Source: Prunus persica (Eukaryota > Streptophyta > Magnoliopsida > Rosales > Rosaceae). From it: DNA of 64,000 nt. Where the stretch lies: assembly GCF_000346465.2 (NCBI RefSeq), contig NC_034015.1:11756637-11820636 (forward strand). Reading direction: 5' to 3'. Below are positions 1 to 10,631 of this stretch, in pieces (positions within the stretch are counted from its first letter, which is position 1; each line of letters begins with the position of its first letter). Below the pieces are notes generated by a model. The model was not told where the DNA came from, ran no database searches, and saw only the letters and a program-made list of their open reading frames with translations. Position numbers and translations under genes: made by a program.

Positions 1-234
1 AATTGGCCTCAGTTTCTGAAGCTTTCTCTTCACAACACGAGGCATTGTGCTCATACCTCGACCAGTCTTTGAATCATCTGAGATTGTTGTCTGGCTGGTT
101 TGTTCTGTCTCAGCAGATGATGAAGCAAACTTCATCTTCTTCGAAGACTTCATCTCCTTCGAAGACTTATCTTGAGGAGCTACCATTCCAAGCTTCTTGG
201 AGCCAGAATCCTTAGTTTGTTGTTGAGAAACCAT
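1..234 (-). CDS. Ptta/En/Spm-type transposon protein, 5' end of gene, copy A
   Basis: The ATG at 234 follows a good 3' splice site (CACTTGCAG ending at 249), so the upstream exon near 921 is probably untranslated leader. The visible 78 codons are Lys/Ser-rich with KSSK repeats, then a basic stretch (VVKRKLQKLRP) shared with copy B. The frame is open through codon CGA at 58-60, the position where copy B has a stop. The gene continues left of the window. By comparison with copy B it should encode the plant transposase Ptta/En/Spm-type protein of CACTA elements. Whether the complete copy is intact cannot be judged here. Confidence 0.7.
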   Translation of the reverse strand, partial: MVSQQQTKDSGSKKLGMVAPQDKSSKEMKSSKKMKFASSSAETEQTSQTTISDDSKTGRGMSTMPRVVKRKLQKLRPI

Positions 235-1879
235 TTTAACAGACAAAACTGCAAGTGAAAATATTTCAGGAAAACATTAAGAACACAAACGACGGTATTA
301 AAAAAATACGACGTATGATATGATTTTAGACGACGCAATGAAATAATCTCAGACGTAATAAATGTTTAAAACCATTATTTATATAACGTCGTGGTATATA
401 TGTTCACACGACGTCAATAGTAATACACCGTCGTGGTAAACTATTATTTATATAACGTCGTGGTATTTATGTTCATACGACGTCAATAGTAATACACCGT
501 CGTGGTATTAACATTCACACGACGTAAAACAATAAGATATTTTGTCGTCTATATTAGATACCAACCCTAGTTTCTTTTTCTTTATATTTTATCAAATAAG
601 GGAAAAACAAAAACCATTGTTCAGCGAAATCAAACCTGCAATTAAACAAGCATATAAAAAAAGACTATTATTTTAAAAACAACTTTGTCAATTTTCAGAC
701 GACGCTAGAACAACTGACGAACCGTCGTGGTCTACCGTCGTCTTATTTAGTTGATGTAGTTGTCTTCAAAGTTGGAAACTTTCTCTCTTTGTCTGTATAT
801 TTTATCAAACTTGGAAAGAAGTAAAATGATTTTGGCCAGAAAAAAGGTAAAAAGATTTTTCAAACAAAAAACGTATGAGCATGCAAAACAGTAACCAAAA
901 TAGTGAAAATGAAAGCTTACCTTTTGCGTGCAATGAAAGCAAGAGGAAGATGATCGATGTTTAAGTTCAGAGACGACGAAGAAGACGAGAGGAAGACGAT
1001 GAGAAACTCTGACAATGCTCTGACAAGGAAAAAAGACGAAAAGGTTTCTCTGGGAGATTGAAATTTTTAATCGGGTTTGGAAACAGTGCATGTGTAAGTC
1101 GAAAAGTTGCTTACATATAAAACCATTTCAAAAAAATAATACGGCGGTTACATTTAACTACGTCGTTTTTAACTAAAACGACGCAATATTTTTCATTCGA
1201 CGTGGAATCATTTCATTTAACGTCGTTAGGTTTAATATAACCGACGTGGATTTTAATTTTTAAATTATGAATAGAATTTTTTTTCCCGTGACCTTTCAGT
1301 TTATTTTTCAATTACAGTGCGTTATAAATAGAGTTTTTTTTCCGGAGGAAATTTAAAACGAAGGAAATTAATATTCTGCAATATGTAAAGTTTCTTTTTT
1401 GGATGACAGATTTAAATAAAATAAGAATATAAAAACAACAAATGTGTAAGTCAAGTAGACGAAAAGTTGCTTACATATAAAACCATTTCAAAAAAATAAT
1501 ATGGCGGTTACATATAACTACGACGTATAAATTACAAAATACGACGGTACATTTAACTTCGGACGTGGTAAATAAATACGACAGTAGTTTGTAGGTACCG
1601 TCGTAGTAAACTCAAAAATTAAAGTACATAAGTAATAACTCGCGTCATGGTATATTATTTAACACGTCGTTTTTATTAATTTACCGACGTGGATTTCTGT
1701 AATATACGTCGATCATACCGACGTTGATTTTACAATTTAAACGGCGGTTTTTTTGTAAGGACCGCCGTTGGTTTTAAAAATTTATTCTATAAATTTGTCG
1801 CTTTCATTCATTTTCGGTTTACATTTAAGGTTCCAAGTTCTTCCTCTCTCAATCTCTCATGTCTCAAAGATAATAATTT

Positions 1880-2289
1880 GGATGTTTTCTCAAAGAGAAA
1901 TTGAGCTTACTCGCATCAAATATATGTCCACAAGAAGAAGCTTGTCAACTAGCCTTCTCACTTCCTTGATCAAGCCTGATAGGACACTTAGTGCTTCTGA
2001 ATACTCCTTGCTTTCCATCAAAAGAGATGCAAGCCTGGCCTCCACTCGCTGTCGAAGGAAAGTTCGCTTCTCAGGGAAATCTGAAGATCAGATGTGCCTG
2101 ATCCTCTGCTTGATTTTCTTGCCTAAGAAGATCCGTCGGATTTATTGTGATAGCCTCTTCCTTTATCCGTAGAGCTTCAGAAGAAGAAGATGGGTTTCAA
2201 GAATGCGATAAAGAATAGAAATGGCTACAGATGGCCTCTAAAGCATGAGCAATTGAATCAGTAGTTTCTGGGAGATATGATGAAGACAT
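1880..2289 (-). pseudogene. RPN6: Captured RPN6 (26S proteasome lid subunit) fragment, copy A
   Basis: The reverse strand from the ATG at 2289 reads MSSSYLPETTDSIA, then, after small frameshifts, AISILYRILE, EALRIKEEAIT, and finally EKRTFLRQRVEARLASLLM and EYSEALSVLSGLIKEVRRL. I recognise these as consecutive segments of the N-terminal third of plant RPN6 (PSMD11), a scaffold of the proteasome lid. The stretch between ENQAED and EKRTF is missing, and several frameshifts and stops make it non-coding. It sits inside the CACTA element in the same orientation as the transposon gene. Recognition is from memory of the family, not from a search. This is transduplicated host sequence, not a working gene. 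Confidence 0.8.
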
Positions 2290-3353
2290 TGTCAATGCTT
2301 TGAACTACACAAGTCCTGCAGAAAGATATGTTAAAGAAACTGAAACAACGGCGGTTTTCTGTTCTACCGTCGTCTTTTCTCGTCGTCTATATTAAGTTAC
2401 GATGGCGGTAGATTTATAATTACCGACGTAGATTATTTTGTTAAACGTCGTTAAGTGTACTACAACCGACGTGGATTTTAATTTTAAATTATAAATGGAG
2501 TTTTTTTTCCCGTATTCTTTCAGTTTTAGTTTTCAATTCCAAAGCGTGATAAATAGATTTTTCTTTCCCGAGGAAATTTAAAATGAGGGAAATTAATGTT
2601 CTAGAATTTGTAAACTAACACGACGCAATATTTGCAAATCTGTGTCATCTGTTAAGATTATGATGTGGAACAGAGTTCCATCTGGTAAGATTTCGTAACC
2701 CTTGGGATCTCAGACAAAACTGATTATGTCGGCGGTGTTCTATATAAACCGTCGTGGTTATTTCAATTCTTGTCATTAAGTAGATCTACCGACGTAGGAT
2801 AAGAAAATCAAAGAAAAAAATTGTTAACAAAAATTCTTATTAAGACGACCGTTAAAATTAAAGGTACGACGTATAAAATGAATAAATACGACGATAAATT
2901 TTATTGTACGATTTAAAGATAACGTAGTAGAACTATACGAGAATGACGTCGATATATTTATATTTTCCGTCGTTGTAAATTAATTTAATACGGCGATATT
3001 TTGTATTTTAAAGCCGTGGATTTGTTTGTAATTATACGGCGTCTTATACGAAAACCTCGTCGTCTTATTTTATGAGTAAAAACGGCAGTTTTTATTGAAA
3101 TCGTCGTCTTTACTTTCTACGTCGGTCGATTCATAACTTCTGCCGTTCTTTGTTGGCATTGATTTTACACTGCGGAAATCTGTTTCAAATAGACGTCGGT
3201 TGTTTAATTATGTACGTCGTTGTTTTTGAACAGCCATTTGAAACTCCATTTTTTAGTTGTCTAAGGTTGTATTACACGACGGTGTTTTTAGAACCGTCGT
3301 CTTTTTATAAACCACGACGGTTTTCACTTAGACCGTCGTTGTTTTCTGGTCGT

Positions 3354-3376
3354 CTTTTTCACTTTTTGTAGTAGTG
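3354..3376 (-). repeat. CACTA terminus, copy A
   Basis: The plus strand ends ...TTTTTGTAGTAGTG at 3376, so the minus strand starts CACTACTACAAAAAGTG. The same terminus is found at 7634. It is followed by AAT (3377-3379), the candidate 3-bp target duplication. Confidence 0.85.
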
Positions 3377-4007
3377 AATGCACAGACTCAAAATCTTTGG
3401 ATAACCTTGAAGCTACAAAGGCATCCCATTGTGCTTTCTCTATGAATTTATATGTTTCAGGGGGTTGGCTTAATCTCTCCCTGTCATTGGTGTATGGAAG
3501 GATATAATGTCTCGTTAGTGTAGACTTGAAATCCTTCCATTTCTTGGCAGCAGAAGCTAACACAGAGTTCTTGCCCCCTTGACCTACCACAAAAGCAATG
3601 TCAACTGCTTCCCAAATCTGCTCCTTTATATCCTTGGGGATTTGAGCCCATTTCATGTCCACAAGTGGAACTCTGGAGCGTGCCAACACACCAATGTAGG
3701 ACTGCATCTCACTATGTGCTTGGCCAATTCCTTTCCCCCTTTTATTGTACTCAACAATTGGCCTGAGTTTCTGAAGTTTTCTCTTCACAACACGAGGCAT
3801 TGTGCTCATACCTCAACCAGACTTTGAATCATCAGAGATTGTTGTTGTGCTGGTTGGTTCTGTCTCAGCAGATGATGAAGCAAACTTCATCTTCTTCGAA
3901 GACTTCATCTTCTTCGAAGACTTCTCTTGAGGAGTTACCATTCCAAACTTCTTACCTCCATTTTTCTTGGAGCCAGAGTCCTTACTTTGGTCTTGGTGAG
4001 AAACCAT
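3377..4007 (-). pseudogene. Ptta/En/Spm-type transposon protein, copy B, nonsense-mutated and interrupted
   Basis: The ATG is at 4007, just after the splice acceptor at 4022. The first 64 codons (Lys/Ser-rich) end at a TGA at 3815-3813. Downstream the same frame stays open and carries the family signature: AAKKWKDFKSTL, then a Tyr/Pro-rich spacer, then WDAFVASRLSKDFE. This pattern is typical of the Transposase_24 (Ptta/En/Spm) family. The last codons before 3377 encode ...FESVH, after which the reading frame runs into the terminus of copy A. It is broken twice: once by the stop and once by the insertion. The stop is CGA in copy A, consistent with C-to-T change at a CpG. Confidence 0.8.
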
Positions 4008-5528
4008 TTTTACAGACAAAACTGCAAGTGAAAATATTTCAGGAAAAGATTAAGAACACAAACGACAGTTATTAATAAAATACGACGTATGATATGATTT
4101 TAAACGACGCAATGAAATAATCTCAGACGTAATAAATGTTTAAAACCAAGGTAATTAAACAACGACAAAATAATATAAAATAAGACGTAATAATAACTTA
4201 TTACGTCGATATTTACCGGACGACGTGATAATTAACTATAAACGACGAAATATATATATAACGTCGTGGTATTGATGTTCACACGACGTCAATAGTAATA
4301 TACCGTCGTCTATATAAGGATCCAAAACCCTTCTTTCTTTCTCTGTGAATGTTTGATTGCAGATTTGATTTTTCTGAACCATGGTTTTTGTTTTCTAATT
4401 TGATAAAATACAAGGCCAAGAAAGAAAGTTTTGGAATCTTATATAGACGACGGTATTTTAATATGACGTCGTGGTATTAACATTCACACGACGTAAAACA
4501 ATAAGATACTGTCGTCTATATTAGATACCAACCCTACTTTCTTTTTCTTTATATTTTATCAAATTAGGGAAAAACAAAAATCATTGTTCAGAGAAATCAA
4601 ACCTGCAATTAAACAAGCAAATAAAAAAAAGACTATAATTTTAAAAATAACTTTGTCAATTTTCAGACGACGATAGAACGACTGACGAACCGTCGTGGTC
4701 TACATATTTAACCACGTAAATAAGAAGCTACCGTCGTCTTATTTAGTTGAGGTAGTTGTCTTCAAAGTTGGAAACTTTCCCTCTTTGTCTGTATATTTTA
4801 TCAAACTTGGAAAGAAGTAAAATGATTTTGGCCAGAAAAAAGGTAAAAAGATTTTTCAAACAAAAAACGTATGAGCATGCAAAACAGCAACCAAAATAGT
4901 GAAAATGAAAGCTTACCTTTTGCGTGCAATGAAAGCAAGAGGAAGACGATGTTTAAGTTCAGAGACGACGAAGAAGACGAGAGGAAGACGATGAGATACT
5001 CTGACAGTGCTCTGACAAGAAAAAAAGTCAAAAAGTTTTCTCTGGGAGATTGAAATTTTTAATCGGGTTTGGAAACAGTGCATGTGTAAGTTAGGTAGAC
5101 GAAAAGTTGCTTACATATAAAACCATTTCAAAAAAATAATACGGCGGTTACATATAACTACGACGTATAAATTACAAAATACGACGGTACATTTAACTTT
5201 AGACGTGGTAAATAAATATGACAGTAGTATTGTAGGTACCGTCGTAGTAAACTCAAAAATTAAAGTACATAAGTAATAACTCGCGTCATGGTAGATTATT
5301 TAACACGTCGTTTTTATTAATGTACCGACGTGGATTTCTGTAATATACGTCGGTCATACCGACGTTGATTTTACAATTTAAACGGCGGTTTTTTTGTAAG
5401 GACCGCCGTTGGTTTTAAAAATTTATTCTATAAATTTGTCGCTTTCATTCATTTTCAATTTACATTTAGGGTTCCAAGTTCTTCCTCTCTCAGAGACATT
5501 GTCTCTCACATCTCAAAGACAATAATTT

Positions 5529-5936
5529 GGATGTCTTTCTCAAAAAGAAATTGAGCTTACTCGCATCAAATCTATGTCCACAAGAAGAAGCTTGTCAACT
5601 AGCCTTCTCACTTCCTTGATCAAGCCTGATAGGACACTTAGTGCTTTTGAATACTCCTTGCTTTCCATCAAAAGAGATGCAAGCCTAGCCTCCACTCGCT
5701 GTCGAAGGAAAGTTCGCTTCTCAGGGAAATCTGAAGATCAGATGTGCCTGATCCTCTGCTTGATTTTCTTGGCTAAGAAGATCCGTCAGATTTGTGATAG
5801 CCTCTTCCTTTATCCATAGAGCTTCAGAAGAAGAAGATGGGTTTCAAGAATGTGATAAAGAATAGAAATGGCTTCAGATGGCCTCTAAAGCATGAGCAAT
5901 CGAATCAGTAGTTGCTGGGAGATATGATGAAGACAT
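5529..5936 (-). pseudogene. RPN6: Captured RPN6 fragment, copy B
   Basis: The same captured piece as at 1880-2289, starting at an ATG at 5936. It is slightly closer to a functional RPN6: it reads LPATTDSIA, EEAITNLTDLL and LLLVDIDLM where copy A has changes (PETTDSIA, a disrupted EEAIT context, VDIYLM). Both copies lack the same internal coding segment and share the same frameshift near the ILYRILE block. The capture and the deletion therefore predate the duplication of the transposon. Confidence 0.8.
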
Positions 5937-7611
5937 TGTCAATGCTTTGAACTATACAAGTCCTGCAGAAAGATAAAGGACCAAACTGTTAAAGAAACTG
6001 AAACAACGGCGGTTTTCTGTTCTACCGTCGTCTTTTCTCGTCGTCTATATTAAGGTAAGATGGCGGTAGATTTATAATTACCGACGTAGATTATTTTGTT
6101 AAACGTCGTTAAGTGTACTACAACCGACGTGGATTTTATTTTTAAATTATAAATAGAGTTTTTTTTTCCCGAATTCTTTCAGTTTTAGTTTTCAATTACA
6201 AAGCGTGATAAATAGATTTTTCTTTCTCGAGGAAATTTAAAATGAGGGAAATTAATGTTCTAGAATTTGTAAACTAACACGACACAATATTACTAACCCG
6301 AGGAAATTATAAATAGATTTTGCTTTCCCGAAGAAATTTTAAATTAATTCAGTTTGAAACAACGACGGGTTTTTGTTATGCCGTCGTTTTTAACTAACAC
6401 GACGCAATATTTGTTTTGCGACGTGGAATCTTTTCATTTAACGTCGTTAGGTTTAATATAACCGACGTGGATTTCAATTTTTAAATTATGAATAGAATTT
6501 TTTTTCCCGTGACCTTTCAGTTTATTTTTCAATTACAGTGCGTTATAAATAGAGTTTTTTTTTTCGGAGGAAATTTAAAATGAAGGAAATTAATGTTCTG
6601 GAATATGTAAAGTTTCTTTTTTGGATGACAGATTTAAATAAAATAAGAATATAAAAACAACGACTGTTTTTGTATTACTGTCGTCTTTTTTCGTCGTCTT
6701 AAGTAAGACTAAGACGACGTAATATATTTGTTGAGCGACGTTGATTTGTTTTTTAAACGTCGTTAGGTATAATATAACCGTCGTTGAAAATTGTCTCTCT
6801 GATTGTAAATTTGCAACGACGTTAGGTATAATATTTGTAGATACACAAACGCACACACATCATCAACTTCCAAAAAATTGTCTCTCTGATTGCAAATCTG
6901 TGTCATCTGTTAAGATTATGATGTGGAACAGAGTTCCATCTGGTAAGATTTCGTAACCCTTGGGATCTCAGACAAATCTGATTATGTCGGCGGTTTTCTA
7001 TATAAACCGTCGTGGTTATTTCAATTCTTGTCATTAAGTAGATCTACCGACGTAGGATAAGAAAATCAAAGAAAAAAATTGTTAACAAAAATTCTTATTA
7101 AGACGACGGTTTAAATTAAAGGTACGACGTATAAAATGAATAAATACGACGTTAAATTTTATTGTACGATTTAAAGATAACGTCGTAGAACTATACGAGA
7201 ATGATGTCGATATATTTATATTTTCCATCGTTGTACATTAATTTAATACGGCGATATTTTGTATTTTAAAGCCGTGGATTTATTTGTAATTATACGGCGT
7301 CTTATACGAAAACCTCGTCGTGTTATTTTATGAGTAAAAACGGTGGTTTTTATTGAAATCGTCGTCTTTACTTTCTACGTCGGTCGATTCATAACTTCTG
7401 CCGTTCTTTGTTGGCATTGATTTTACACTGCGGAAATCTGTTTCAAATAGACGTCGGTTGTTTAATTAGGTACGTCGTTGTTTTTGAACAGCCATTTGAA
7501 TCTCCATTTTTTAGTTGTCTAAGGTTGTATTACACGACGGTGTTTTTAGAACCGTCGTTTTTTTAAAAACCACGACGGTTTTCACTTAGACCGTCGTTGT
7601 TTTCTGGTCGT

Positions 7612-7634
7612 CTTTTTCACTTTTTGTAGTAGTG
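7612..7634 (-). repeat. CACTA terminus, copy B
   Basis: This terminal sequence is the same as at 3354-3376 and is again followed by AAT (7635-7637). It marks the outer right end of the transposon cluster. Confidence 0.85.
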
Positions 7635-7636
7635 AA

Positions 7637-7730
7637 TATTTCTAAACTACTCTAAAGTATGAGGAGGGGGATCGAACTTGAGTGTAAGTGGGCAGGCACA
7701 CTACCTCGATCAACTGGCCTAACCCACATA
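7637..7730 (-). mobile_element. tRNA-derived SINE, family 1
   Basis: On the minus strand a box-A-like GGTTAGGCCAGTTGATCGAG is followed about 45 bases later by a box-B-like AAGTTCGATCCCC, the internal RNA polymerase III promoter layout of tRNA-derived SINEs. A related copy in the same orientation is at 39335-39425. No target duplication was found, partly because the CACTA end abuts it. Confidence 0.55.
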
Positions 7731-7932
7731 TACTTTGTCCATTGATTGATTGACTTGATGGTATTTCTCTACTAAAATTTTATGTAATATGGAAACAAGA
7801 AAATCATGTGACATGCCGAGAAGGATGACCGCCCGAAATACAATTCTCCCAAATTGGTTACTATATGTTGCAATCAATTTATAGTTGTAATTGTTTGTGC
7901 TAATCTTAACTAACTATCTTGCAATATAATAA

Positions 7933-8105
7933 GGGTGATGATTTTCCCACTCCCGTTTTGTCAGCTTACACTCCCTTTTGTTTTTTTAAATATTTTTTAC
8001 TATAACATAAAAGGGAGTGTAACTAAACAAAATAGAAGTGGAAACATACAATTTCTAACAAATAGAGTGTAAGTAGAGAAAATGAGAGTGGGAAAATCAG
8101 CTCCT
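7933..8105. mobile_element. 173-bp MITE with 8-bp target duplication
   Basis: The ends form an imperfect inverted repeat: GGGTGATGATTTTCCCACTC at the left, and the right end reads AGGAGCTGATTTTCCCACTC in reverse complement. A second inner pair around ACTCCC/GGGAGT makes most of the element palindromic. It is flanked by TATAATAA on both sides (7925-7932 and 8106-8113). The 8-bp duplication suggests a hAT-type origin. There is no coding capacity. Confidence 0.7.
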
Positions 8106-8806
8106 TATAATAAAGGCAAATATATCATTAAAAGGCAAGTGTAAAGAGTCGAAGCTGGACTAGGAAAATCCAATGCTGCTAAGACCAACCCAGAAACAAC
8201 CAGCTAATTAAAATGCCATGGTATTAAATCCTTCCCTCTAGATTTTCAATCCCAACTGGACCAACTTACATTCATACCAAAACCATGATCCGTTTAAGGA
8301 AAGGTACAGAAATATAGGCGTTGTAATTCCAACATCATCACCCTTTTCGAAAATTCATATATAGTATGTAATCAGCTATTATACGTTTCACATATGAGGC
8401 TCATTCATTAAGGCTCTTTTTTCAATGTGATAAACTTTGTCTAATTGCAATTATATATGCAGATTCCTTTTAGAAAGTAAAAAACAAAAATCAAAGCTGT
8501 CTTAATGTGAAAGCACAAAACGAAAACTATGTGATTATATCCAGTTTGCTCAGCTTTTTTTTTGTCGCAAGTTTTTCTTAGGCAGGCTCAAGAAGTTCCT
8601 CAATCCCTAAATGCACATACATAAAGCTCTCACAGGACCAAATCTGTCCAGAATCTCACTGCATTAAAAGTTCAAGTTCTCACTCCTTATGAACCCCCTC
8701 TCACTTACACCATTTCCTCCAACCCAACTCTCTCTCTCTCTCGCTCTCTCTAGCTTTATCGATCTCGTCTAAATTCCCTTGTTTTCATCGTCCAAAACCA
8801 TTCACC
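8106..8806 (+). promoter_or_regulatory. Upstream region of the C2H2 gene, CT-rich leader
   Basis: There is no other gene here. A CT/TC-rich tract at 8728-8752 lies just before the start codon and resembles the pyrimidine-rich 5' leaders common in plant genes. A transcription start and TATA box cannot be fixed from sequence alone. Confidence 0.35.
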
Positions 8807-9418
8807 ATGTCAAACAGTGACTCTGAAGACAGCACGGCCAAATCTGGCCCGAAAGATCTCTTCAAATGCTGTCACTGTGACAAGGCTTTCGCCTCCGGTC
8901 AGGCCTTGCGTGGTCTCCAAAACGCCCACCGTGTGGTGAGGAATGTCATTGAAGCCCATACCAACAACTTCGAGCACACTGCTGAAGCTGGCCTGTCAGC
9001 CGCCGCTGCCGCTGTCGCCGGTGAGGTACGTCCAGAGGTGAATGCAGGCGGAGCTTATTATCATCAGATATTGTACCCTACTGCAGGCCTAATGGCAGTT
9101 GCATGTGGTGATTATTTTGATGCCCAACCCAGTGGAATGATTAGGGCAGAAGATCATGAACCCAACAAGGCCCCAGAAGGTATTGTTAATGTCACAAGAG
9201 ATTTTCTAGGTGAATGGAAACATAACAGTACTAATAGTGTTGGGTATGGTGCAGCTGCAGTGTCGGAGAGGTCTGAGAGGACTTTGACGGACCCAATTTT
9301 TATGGTTGGCCATGGAGGGTTTGCTCCAGAGGGAGCTAGGGATGATGGTGAGGTGGAGGAGGAGGTGACTTCGGAGAAGACAGAAGAGTTAAGCTTGGAG
9401 CTGAAGCTAGGGTTTTGA
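8807..9418 (+). CDS. Single-finger C2H2 zinc-finger/EAR protein with degenerate finger
   Basis: A single-exon 203-aa ORF. Residues 19-41 form the finger: C21-x2-C24, then QALRGLQNAH where plant EPF-type fingers have [10 protein letters not shown]. The first zinc-binding His is Leu37, while His41 remains, so one of four ligands is missing and the DNA-reading motif is altered. The middle is Ala/Gly-rich. The C-terminus LSLELKLGF is an LxLxL EAR motif, which in this family recruits TOPLESS-type corepressors. It is expected to be a nuclear repressor, but DNA binding may be lost; it could be a diverged or decaying paralogue. The exact subfamily is not recognised. The start is the first ATG after the CT-rich leader, and the protein ends on the EAR motif as is usual. 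Confidence 0.8.
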   Translation: MSNSDSEDSTAKSGPKDLFKCCHCDKAFASGQALRGLQNAHRVVRNVIEAHTNNFEHTAEAGLSAAAAAVAGEVRPEVNAGGAYYHQILYPTAGLMAVACGDYFDAQPSGMIRAEDHEPNKAPEGIVNVTRDFLGEWKHNSTNSVGYGAAAVSERSERTLTDPIFMVGHGGFAPEGARDDGEVEEEVTSEKTEELSLELKLGF

Positions 9419-9731
9419 TTCTGAAGAGCTGCTCTGGGGTCTCATTTATGTACAAAGGTGCTTAGAGTTGTTGGTATATGGATTAATAAATGTCTGGAAA
9501 TTATATTAGAGGTCTAAGTTTGAGTTATATATGCAATTATGAATTAATGTTACAAAGGTCTTAATATAAGTTTAAGTGCTTAGATTTGTTTAATGTTATG
9601 AACTATGCAATGCTTCTAGCATTCAAAAGCTTTGTTTAAATCTTTCTATAGAGAGTTCATGTTGTGTAACTAGCCAAGAAAATGGTAACTAATACCTGCA
9701 AGCTACATTTCTCATAGAGCTGAGATATCCA

Positions 9732-9879
9732 ATTTTTTTAAGACCTTTCCTATTGAGAGGAATGATAATATACTAAACTCACACACACTACACAGATACT
9801 ATGACTCGAACTCAGAACCTTGCCTGGAGGGGCAATTACTTCAAACCACTACACTACACTAGTGGGTCCTTTGCAGAGA
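9732..9879 (-). mobile_element. tRNA-derived SINE, family 2
   Basis: On the minus strand it carries a box-A-like TAGTGTAGTGG and a box-B-like GTTCGAGTCA and ends in an A-run (poly-T on plus, 9733-9739). It is flanked by an 11-bp direct repeat, TGAGATATCCA, at 9721-9731 and 9880-9890. It is the same family as the copy at 23999-24141, in opposite orientation. Confidence 0.8.
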
Positions 9880-10414
9880 TGAGATATCCATTTAATTACA
9901 ATATAATTGTCAAATTAACAAATAGGAAATGGCCAACGAAGAAAAAATTGATTGAGTTCTATTTATGATTTCCAGCTTCAAACAGGAGATTAAGAGGAAT
10001 TGAACCCTTTTTATCAGCTTTACCATTACTATTCTTTTGTCTGTCTAATATGTTATTTAAGAACTTTTATAACTCAACTTACTTTACTCTCTAGAAAATG
10101 TTTGCTAATATGGATTCCATATTTAACATCAAGTAATTATTTTTCTTGCATATATGCTAATCATACTGATTTTCTGCTACGACCGGTCACAAATAGTGTC
10201 ACACTAGTGACCAAATATGCTATAATTTGGTAACTAAACGTCCGACGACCTCAATGAATTTATTTACGTTTTTTTTCACCTTTTATAATGACTAATTTTT
10301 AAGTCTAATAGTGACCCATTTAACGTGGTAGTATTAGTTGCCCATCCAAACGTACCCTAAAATTATTACTCATGTTGCACGATTCTTTTTTAAAATTTAA
10401 TATTTTTACATCGA

Positions 10415-10521
10415 CAAGAGACTTGTAGCTCAAGTGGTTAAAAAGATTTACTCTTGCACTCGATGTTGTGTTTGAACAGCCCTCTCCTAATATCATATGT
10501 ATCAAAAAGTAATAATAATAA
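10415..10521 (+). mobile_element. tRNA-derived SINE, family 3, TAA-tailed
   Basis: A box-A-like TAGCTCAAGTGGTTA and a diverged box B (TGTTTGAACAGCC) are followed by a (TAA)n-type tail. An exact 11-bp target duplication, TTTTACATCGA, lies at 10404-10414 and 10522-10532. The length of about 107 bp suits a short or 5'-complete SINE. Confidence 0.75.
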
Positions 10522-10631
10522 TTTTACATCGAAGTAAATACCTACTTACTAAATGATTATGTTAATAAATACAAATCCACTTGCCCAGAAGAATCAGAAA
10601 AAAAAAAAATTGATTAAAGAAGTTTTATCCT

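Larger units (their letters stand above)
1..3376 (-). mobile_element. CACTA (En/Spm) transposon, copy A, left part outside window
   Basis: Read on the minus strand, the element begins at 3376 with CACTACTACAAAAAGTG, the hallmark terminus of CACTA elements. It runs left past base 1. The body is filled with degenerate copies of ACGACGG and its reverse complement CCGTCGT, often as inverted pairs; in CACTA elements such subterminal repeats bind the TNPA-type protein. Inside lie a captured RPN6 fragment (1880-2289), a probable untranslated first exon ending at a splice donor near 921, and the start of a transposon protein gene (1-234). It is alignable along its whole length with copy B, with indels. 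The 3-bp target duplication typical of the superfamily cannot be tested because the other end is missing. Confidence 0.85.
3377..7634 (-). mobile_element. CACTA (En/Spm) transposon, copy B, interrupted by copy A
   Basis: The minus-strand terminus CACTACTACAAAAAGTG begins at 7634. Internal order matches copy A: a long subterminal region rich in ACGACGG/CCGTCGT motifs (about 6000-7634), the RPN6 fragment (5529-5936), more motif-rich sequence, a probable leader exon with donor at 4917, an intron to 4022, then the transposon gene. The gene is cut at 3376/3377 exactly where copy A's terminus lies, so B appears to be the host of A. An alternative is tandem duplication with the breakpoint at an element end. 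A segment at about 4320-4450 has no counterpart in copy A. Confidence 0.8.

Noticed and set aside
747..1091. ORF of 114 codons on the minus strand in copy A
   Set aside because: It covers a probable untranslated leader exon and its intron start (splice donor at 921). The counterpart in copy B is broken differently, so there is no coding conservation.
1768..2172. 134-codon plus-strand ORF
   Set aside because: It is antisense to the captured RPN6 fragment, which explains its openness; the sense strand carries the recognisable protein.
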